NCBI GenBank assembly: GCA_001824645.1
Contig: MHYD01000042.1
Coordinates: forward strand, 1-5,042
DNA length: 5,042 nt
Source: Planctomycetes bacterium RBG_13_46_10
GTDB lineage: Bacteria > Planctomycetota > Phycisphaerae > Sedimentisphaerales > Anaerobacaceae
Reading direction: 5' to 3'
Of this stretch, positions 1 through 3,837 are shown piece by piece; the first letter of the stretch is position 1, and every line of letters begins with the position of its first letter. The position numbers were made by a program, and so were the translations under genes. The notes under the pieces were generated by a model. The model was not told the origin of the DNA. It did not search any database and saw nothing but the letters and a program-made list of their open reading frames with translations.

Positions 1-91
1 AGCCAATGCCTGGACGCTTGCCGGCGGCGTCACGACCGAGGACTGGAAAAGCTGGGGCGACGGCTGGATGGCAAAATTCAAAAACTACTGA
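1..91 (+). CDS. C-terminal fragment of a probable prepilin-like (H-X9-DG family) protein
   Basis: An open frame enters from the left edge and stops at TGA 89-91. Only 29 residues are visible, ending in EDWKSWGDGWMAKFKNY. No domain can be assigned with certainty. The tail resembles the end of the minus-strand prepilin-like protein in this window (WPDWMRNFKDR). It also resembles what I recall of Phycisphaerae prepilin-like proteins, which often end in an AGGV-x-x-x-DW-x-x-W-M-x-x-F-K-x-Y pattern. The reading frame is supported by codon use: 23 of 29 codons end in G or C, far more than in the genes downstream. It lies on the same strand as the next gene, with an 80-bp gap. It could instead be the tail of an unrelated secreted protein, since the fragment is too short to decide. 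Confidence 0.6.
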   Translation, partial: ANAWTLAGGVTTEDWKSWGDGWMAKFKNY

Positions 92-110
92 GTAAAACAA
101 TACTAAATTA

Positions 111-135
111 AAGTCAGAAAATAAAAAACTGACTT
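111..135 (+). terminator. Intergenic stem-loop after the first gene, possible weak terminator
   Basis: AAGTCAG (111-117) and CTGACTT (129-135) form a perfect 7-bp stem around an A-rich 11-nt loop, 20 bp after the stop codon of the left-edge gene. There is no U-run after the stem on the plus strand, so it is not a canonical intrinsic terminator. A second perfect 6-bp pair, TTGTTG (134-139) with CAACAA (151-156), overlaps the right arm by two bases, so the two hairpins would compete. The role is unknown; it could be RNA processing, weak termination or chance in AT-rich DNA. Confidence 0.3.
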
Positions 136-171
136 GTTGAACCTGTTAAGCAACAAAGCAAATGGAAAATT

Positions 172-987
172 ATGAATAAAGATAAAAGGCACGGATTTAC
201 CCTGATAGAACTGCTGGTTGTCATTGCTATCATTGCGATATTGATGGCAATTCTTATGCCGGCATTGCAGCGAGTGAAGGAACAGGCAAGGGAAATAACC
301 TGCAGAGCCAACCTTCGCCAATATGGAATAGCTCAGACTTTGTACTTAGACGATAACGACAGCCGATATCCCTCCGCTTGGATATCTCTTGTGGGAACAG
401 AATACCCCTATGCAGGATACCAGCGATATTGCCGGTGGCATGACCCAAGATATCCGCCTGAAGGTCCGTTTTGGTTTTACTTGAAAAATCCAAAGGCCCA
501 TCTATGCCCAACCTTCAAAGGCTTAGCCAAAAATCAAGGTCAGTTGCATCCCAGTCACGATAAAACAATACCGGTTATTCCTCAATACAGCTACAGCATG
601 AATGCATATTTAGGCTCGAAAAGGGGAGACCTTTCCGGTTATTGTGAGATAGACGCGAATGGACGAGGCGGCATCTATAAGATATCAGAGATTACCAGGA
701 GTAAATCGGATGTATTTTTCTTCGCCGAGGAAAATATGTGGCGGCGAGATGGCTGCGAGGTTGTCCTCAACGACAATGCCTTGTGTCCTGACAATCGGGA
801 TTGGTTCGCCACATTCCACAGTACTTCATCCGGAAACTTAAATAGTGGAACATGTAATGTGGTGTTTGTGGATGCCCATGTCGACGAGGTGCGCTCGGCC
901 CTGAAAGAAAATCCTGATGATAACACTGAAAAAGAGTTCGCCATGTTTGAGAAGTACGGTTGGCCCCACAAACAAGCTTTTCAATAA
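172..987 (+). CDS. Prepilin-type N-terminal cleavage/methylation domain protein (paralogue 1)
   Basis: This is a 271-residue type IV pilin / type II secretion pseudopilin-like protein. Residues 1-8 are a short basic leader ending in G8. Prepilin peptidase should cut between G8 and F9 and N-methylate F9; E13 is the conserved +5 glutamate. Residues 14-30 are the hydrophobic helix that anchors the protein in the inner membrane. The rest is a globular domain with cysteines at 44, 87, 112, 158, 195, 205 and 228. Near the end, H216, the GNLNSGTCN stretch and D234 match the H-X9-DG region common in planctomycete proteins, but DG is replaced by DA. The ATG at 172 sits directly before the basic leader; a weak GGA lies 5 nt upstream. 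The gene ends in tandem TAATAA. It is followed by a close paralogue, suggesting local duplication. The cellular role of this family is not established; a structural or secretion-linked surface role is inferred from the leader only. Confidence 0.92.
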   Translation: MNKDKRHGFTLIELLVVIAIIAILMAILMPALQRVKEQAREITCRANLRQYGIAQTLYLDDNDSRYPSAWISLVGTEYPYAGYQRYCRWHDPRYPPEGPFWFYLKNPKAHLCPTFKGLAKNQGQLHPSHDKTIPVIPQYSYSMNAYLGSKRGDLSGYCEIDANGRGGIYKISEITRSKSDVFFFAEENMWRRDGCEVVLNDNALCPDNRDWFATFHSTSSGNLNSGTCNVVFVDAHVDEVRSALKENPDDNTEKEFAMFEKYGWPHKQAFQ

Positions 988-1022
988 TAATCTGTAACAT
1001 AATACAGAATAGAAAATGAATA

Positions 1023-1058
1023 TGCGCAAAATGACGCTAAATTTGCGCAAAATAACGC
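1023..1058. repeat. Pair of 15-bp direct repeats with 21-bp period
   Basis: TGCGCAAAATGACGC (1023-1037) and TGCGCAAAATAACGC (1044-1058) match at 14 of 15 positions. Their starts are 21 bp apart, about two turns of B-DNA. The second copy contains the 10-bp palindrome TTTGCGCAAA (1042-1051). The pair lies just upstream of a TATAAT box, where an activator or repressor could bind two sites on one face of the helix. No protein is known to bind it, and a small tandem duplication without function is possible. Confidence 0.6.
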
Positions 1059-1073
1059 GTGTTTAGTATAAAA

Positions 1074-1088
1074 ATCATTTATAATGAT
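1074..1088. promoter_or_regulatory. Small palindrome overlapping a TATAAT box
   Basis: ATCATT-TAT-AATGAT is a perfect 6-bp inverted repeat with a 3-bp spacer, and TATAAT (1080-1085) lies inside it. The arrangement is operator-like, but the sequence is all A/T-rich and could arise by chance. Confidence 0.3.
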
Positions 1089-1171
1089 ATTAAATATAAA
1101 GCTAAAAAACACAAAACCTTAGTATTTCTAAAACATTTAATTAAGCACCCGTGATTTATTATTAATGACTT

Positions 1172-1177
1172 AAGGAG
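1172..1177 (+). promoter_or_regulatory. Ribosome binding site of paralogue 2
   Basis: AAGGAG lies 7 nt before the ATG at 1185, a near-ideal Shine-Dalgarno sequence. It fixes the start and contrasts with the weak GGA in front of paralogue 1, suggesting that paralogue 2 is translated more strongly. Confidence 0.8.
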
Positions 1178-1184
1178 CGTAACT

Positions 1185-1988
1185 ATGGATAAACAAAGAG
1201 GTTTTACACTTATAGAACTCCTGGTAGTAATAGCTATTATTGCGATACTAATGGCTATTTTAATGCCGGCACTGCAGCGAGTAAAAGAGCAGGCAAGAGA
1301 AATGGCCTGCCGGGCAAACCTGCGCCAGTACGGCATAGCGCAGAGTATATATCTGGACGATAATGACAGCAAATATCCGACAGCGTGGCTTTCTCTCGTA
1401 GGTTCGGAAGCACCTTATTCCGGATATCCGCGTTTCTGCCGGTGGCATGACCCAAGATTCCCGCCGGACGGCCCATTCTGGCCCTATCTGAAAAACGAGA
1501 AGGTACATCTATGTCCGACATTCAAAATTTTAGCCAAGTCTGAAGGTGCAAGACACCCCAGCCATGTTGATACTATACCGATTATCCCTCAATACAGTTA
1601 CAGCATGAACGCTTATTTAGGAATGAAGACCGGTGACATCGCCAAGGACGCGGCTGGACGCGGCCCGGTTCTCAAATCCACAGAAATAACAAGAAGCAAA
1701 TCGGAAGTATTTTTCTTCGCTGAAGAGAATATGTGGCAGAGACTCCCTAAGTGTGAATATGTTCTAAATGACAACGCTCTGTGTGGTGATGGCCGGGACT
1801 GGTTTGGCACCTTTCATAGCACCTCAACAGGAAACTTAAACAGCGGTACATGCAATGTAGTGTTTGTGGACTCCCATGTCGAAGAGGTGCGTTCAGCGCT
1901 TAAAGAAGACCAAAACGACACATCAGAAATGGAGTTTGGTCGATTCGAGAAATATGCCTGGCCGCATAAACAGCAATACCAACAATAA
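1185..1988 (+). CDS. Prepilin-type N-terminal cleavage/methylation domain protein (paralogue 2)
   Basis: This is a 267-residue paralogue of the preceding gene. The basic leader is MDKQRG, predicted to be cut after G6, with F7 as the new N-terminus and E11 at +5. The hydrophobic anchor covers about residues 12-28. From the processed N-terminus through 34 residues the protein is identical to paralogue 1. The globular part is roughly 70% identical by eye, with one 4-residue deletion near residue 154 and a one-residue insertion near residue 188. Six of the seven cysteines of paralogue 1 are kept (42, 85, 110, 190, 200, 223). Shared blocks include CRWHDPR, HLCPTFK, IPQYSYSMNAYLG, VFFFAEENMW, LNDNALC and GNLNSGTCNVVFVD. 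H211 and D229 mark the H-X9-DG-like region, here with DS in place of DG. Both proteins end near an FEKY-x-WPHKQ tail. A strong AAGGAG defines the start. The gene converges with the fumarase gene 50 bp away. Its function beyond membrane insertion and processing is unknown. Confidence 0.93.
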   Translation: MDKQRGFTLIELLVVIAIIAILMAILMPALQRVKEQAREMACRANLRQYGIAQSIYLDDNDSKYPTAWLSLVGSEAPYSGYPRFCRWHDPRFPPDGPFWPYLKNEKVHLCPTFKILAKSEGARHPSHVDTIPIIPQYSYSMNAYLGMKTGDIAKDAAGRGPVLKSTEITRSKSEVFFFAEENMWQRLPKCEYVLNDNALCGDGRDWFGTFHSTSTGNLNSGTCNVVFVDSHVEEVRSALKEDQNDTSEMEFGRFEKYAWPHKQQYQQ

Positions 1989-2004
1989 ACAAACAATTTT
2001 GTAG

Positions 2005-2021
2005 AGCTGAAAAACCCAGCT
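2005..2021 (-). terminator. Weak hairpin in the convergent intergenic gap
   Basis: AGCTG (2005-2009) and CAGCT (2017-2021) can pair around a 7-nt loop in the 50-bp gap between the converging genes. Minus-strand transcripts leaving the fumarase gene would continue into a U-rich but interrupted stretch (TTGTTTGTTTATT). A 5-bp stem is marginal, so this is at best a weak terminator. Confidence 0.25.
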
Positions 2022-2038
2022 TCCGGCAGTTTAAGTAA

Positions 2039-2902
2039 TCAGATAATTGCTGTCTTATGCCTATGGCTGTGACATTCAATATTTACCGCTACAGGCAGTG
2101 ATGCTATATGACAGGGAGCCGTTTCCACTGAAACGGCTAAAGCAGTGGTATCTCCACCGAGTCCTTGTGGCCCGAGACCAAGTGCGTTAATCCTAAAAAG
2201 CAAATCCGCTTCAAGTTCGGCATAAAACCTGTCTGCATTTCGTGAAGCCAGATTCCGCAGCAGCGCTTTTTTACTAAGCAAACAGCACAATTCAAAATCG
2301 CCGCCTATGCCAACACCTACAACAAAAGGAGGACACGCATCAGCACCGGCTGTTCTTACAACATCAACCACCCAGTCAATTATCTGTTTTTTTTCTGCTG
2401 TAGGCTCGAACATTCTGAATTGGCTTTTGTTCTCACAACCACCACCCTTGGCCATGACGGTCAGCTTTAGTTTATCGCCGGGGACAATTGTATGATGAAT
2501 TACAGCAGGGCTGTTCGTGCCGGTGTTCGCACGTTTATTTAACGGGTCAGCAACAACGCTTTTTCGCAGGTAGCCTTTTTCATAGCCGGCTTTAACGCCG
2601 GCATTGATAGCATCAAACAATGTCTCTTGTCCCCTGCCAACAATAGGTTTTACACAAACATCTGCGCCCTGTTCTGCAAAAACAACAGCCAATCCGGTAT
2701 CCTGGCATAATGGTATTCTTTCCTCCGCTGCTATTCGGGCATTTTCAATAAGCTGGTTTAGTATTTTAGCTGCGACGGGACCGGATTCTTTTTGAGATGC
2801 TTTTTTAAGAGCTGCTAATACATCATCAGGCAGCTCATAATTAGCTTTTACGCAAAGCGATTCGACAGTCTCAACAATTTTTTCATATTCGATATATCGC
2901 AC
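2039..2902 (-). CDS. Class I (Fe-S) fumarate hydratase alpha subunit / fumarase N-terminal domain
   Basis: This is a 287-residue alpha subunit of the two-subunit, oxygen-sensitive class I fumarase family, which catalyses fumarate + water <-> (S)-malate in the cytoplasm. The related L-tartrate dehydratase alpha subunit shares the fold. The three cysteines equivalent to the [4Fe-4S] ligands of E. coli FumA (C105, C224, C318) are present: C66 in CQDTG, C190 in ACPPF and C277 in NIECH. Other family blocks are NTGTNSPA (126-133), the AKGGGCENKS loop (151-160) and the GLGPQGLGGDTTAL region (242-254). The length is typical of a complete alpha subunit. The start is GTG at 2900-2902 with AGGGA 8 nt upstream, and the N-terminus matches the family's usual beginning. 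The beta subunit normally follows directly, but here the next gene is convergent and the upstream gene is a prepilin. The partner must lie elsewhere, or the subunit works with an unlinked beta. Tartrate dehydratase activity cannot be excluded. Confidence 0.95.
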   Translation of the reverse strand: MRYIEYEKIVETVESLCVKANYELPDDVLAALKKASQKESGPVAAKILNQLIENARIAAEERIPLCQDTGLAVVFAEQGADVCVKPIVGRGQETLFDAINAGVKAGYEKGYLRKSVVADPLNKRANTGTNSPAVIHHTIVPGDKLKLTVMAKGGGCENKSQFRMFEPTAEKKQIIDWVVDVVRTAGADACPPFVVGVGIGGDFELCCLLSKKALLRNLASRNADRFYAELEADLLFRINALGLGPQGLGGDTTALAVSVETAPCHIASLPVAVNIECHSHRHKTAII

Positions 2903-2910
2903 AATTCGTA

Positions 2911-2915
2911 TCCCT
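2911..2915 (-). promoter_or_regulatory. Ribosome binding site deciding the GTG start of the fumarase gene
   Basis: AGGGA on the minus strand is 8 nt upstream of the GTG at 2900-2902. No ATG lies nearby in this frame, so this site supports the less common GTG start. Confidence 0.65.
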
Positions 2916-2924
2916 GGTTATTGG

Positions 2925-2944
2925 TAATTGCAAATTTGTAATTA
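2925..2944. promoter_or_regulatory. 20-bp near-perfect palindrome between the prepilin and fumarase genes
   Basis: TAATTGCAAATTTGTAATTA reads the same on both strands at 9 of 10 half-site positions. It covers the stop codon (2942-2944) of the minus-strand prepilin gene and ends 22 bp before the fumarase start. With no spacer it makes a poor RNA hairpin, so a dimeric DNA-binding protein site is a more natural reading. No regulator is identified. Confidence 0.4.
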
Positions 2945-3751
2945 TCTGTCTTTAAAGTTCCTCATCCAATCCGGCCATTGTGGAGAGCTCGCACTCGTGT
3001 CGTATTCTTTATGCCATTTAAGTTTCCACAGTTGCTTAAGACCCACTTTTCGTACAGATGTATCAAGGAACGTCATATTCATATTGCCGGTATGTCGATT
3101 CAGACAGAAAGCACTCATCCCGGAACCTTCAAGCTGTCTGCCTTCAGCTATCGGAGGGGCATCATTTTGTAATGGCTCAGTACCGTCCCACATACAATCA
3201 CCAAACGCAGGCACTTCGGAAGCTCCTCTGATATTGATTGTTCGCCAGAAACGCGTTCGGCTTACTATGGATATATCATACGTCCCGGGAGCACCTCTAT
3301 CAAGGGGATTATGCACCCAGCCGTTGACACCAAAGCTGCCGTATTGACCTTTATACCCCCAAGGAGGTATCCAGCCATTGAAGTAACCTGGCTCGCCATA
3401 TTTTCCCCAAGCTGTAAAAGTGCCCGGAGTATTACCAGGTATCTCGTGCAGAAATTTCTTTGCAGTGGGGCAAAGACAAATGTCTCCTTCCCCCTGATAA
3501 TAAGGTAAAAGGTCCACCATCCACATCGTTCCCCCATTCCAGCCGATGGGCAGGCTGTCATGATTTTCCTGCGCATACATAGTCAACATTAAGCCCCAAT
3601 GCCGCAGATTCGCCGTGCAGCCTACTGCTTTTGCCTGCTTTCTTACACGCGAGAGGACAGGAATCAATATTGCCATTAGCAAGGCAATTATGGAAATAAC
3701 AACCAACAATTCGACAAGTGTAAAACCTTTTTGCCCGCTTATCTTATACAT
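2942..3751 (-). CDS. Prepilin-type protein, Phycisphaerae-like family with SVRKVGLKQLW tail
   Basis: This is a 269-residue prepilin-like protein, divergent from the two plus-strand paralogues outside the leader. The leader MYKISGQKG should be cut after G9, giving F10 at the new N-terminus and E14 at +5. Residues 15-31 form the hydrophobic anchor. The following segment, GCTANLR (44-50), aligns with CRANLR of the paralogues, and LCPTAKK (93-99) with their LCPTFK. The middle is rich in Trp, Gly and Tyr (residues 114-148). The C-terminus has FCLNRHTGNMNMTFLD (215-230), with DT where the H-X9-DG motif would have DG. SVRKVGLKQLWKLKWH (232-247) follows, a tail I recall as frequent in Phycisphaerae prepilin-like proteins. 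The start is the ATG at 3749-3751, with GGGG 6 nt upstream. It lies 86 bp after the propeller gene and 39 bp before the fumarase gene, all on one strand, so co-transcription is possible. The function is not established. Confidence 0.92.
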   Translation of the reverse strand: MYKISGQKGFTLVELLVVISIIALLMAILIPVLSRVRKQAKAVGCTANLRHWGLMLTMYAQENHDSLPIGWNGGTMWMVDLLPYYQGEGDICLCPTAKKFLHEIPGNTPGTFTAWGKYGEPGYFNGWIPPWGYKGQYGSFGVNGWVHNPLDRGAPGTYDISIVSRTRFWRTINIRGASEVPAFGDCMWDGTEPLQNDAPPIAEGRQLEGSGMSAFCLNRHTGNMNMTFLDTSVRKVGLKQLWKLKWHKEYDTSASSPQWPDWMRNFKDR

Positions 3752-3837
3752 CTTCTACCCCGCATTGATTGTCCGGCAATGAAAGATAAATCCTTGTCAG
3801 GTGTGTAAGATTGTAAATGGCTGCAATTGGTACTGAG
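3752..3837 (-). other. Intergenic spacer between propeller and prepilin genes
   Basis: These 86 bp hold a weak inverted repeat, CATTG (3763-3767) with CAATG (3777-3781), and the GGGG ribosome-binding site at 3758-3761. No good -35/-10 pair or U-run hairpin was seen, which fits read-through from the upstream gene but does not prove it. Confidence 0.4.

Larger units (their letters stand above)
988..1184 (+). promoter_or_regulatory. AT-rich upstream region of paralogue 2, with possible promoter
   Basis: This 197-bp stretch separates the two paralogues and contains no convincing gene. It holds, in order: a 6-bp dyad TCTGTA/TACAGA (991-996 and 1003-1008) just after the first gene; two 15-bp direct repeats (1023-1058); and TATAAT at 1080-1085, a good -10 match, inside a palindrome (1074-1088). 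The -35 position expected with a 17-bp spacer (1057-1062, GCGTGT) matches poorly, so a promoter here would probably need an activator. It would give a leader of about 95 nt before the ATG at 1185. This suggests paralogue 2 may be transcribed on its own. The inference rests only on base patterns. Confidence 0.35.

Noticed and set aside
1016..1066. Tiny ORF MNMRKMTLNLRKITRV on the plus strand between the paralogues
   Set aside because: It has no Shine-Dalgarno sequence, and its internal 7-residue repeat is simply the 21-bp DNA repeat read in frame. The DNA repeat explains it better.
172..1988. The paralogue pair as a mobile element or recent duplication
   Set aside because: No flanking repeats or transposase were seen, and the high synonymous divergence shows that the duplication is old.
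2903..2945. TTGCAA as a -35 box for a fumarase promoter on the minus strand
   Set aside because: With a 17-bp spacer the -10 would be TACGAA, placed between the ribosome-binding site and the start codon, which cannot work together with that site.
2928..3347. 139-residue plus-strand ORF opposite the minus-strand prepilin gene
   Set aside because: It is antisense to a well-supported gene, has no recognisable domain and no ribosome-binding site, so it is a shadow frame.
3763..3781. CATTG/CAATG inverted repeat upstream of the minus-strand prepilin gene
   Set aside because: Only 5 bp with a 9-nt loop and an alternative ATTG partner within the loop; this is at chance level.
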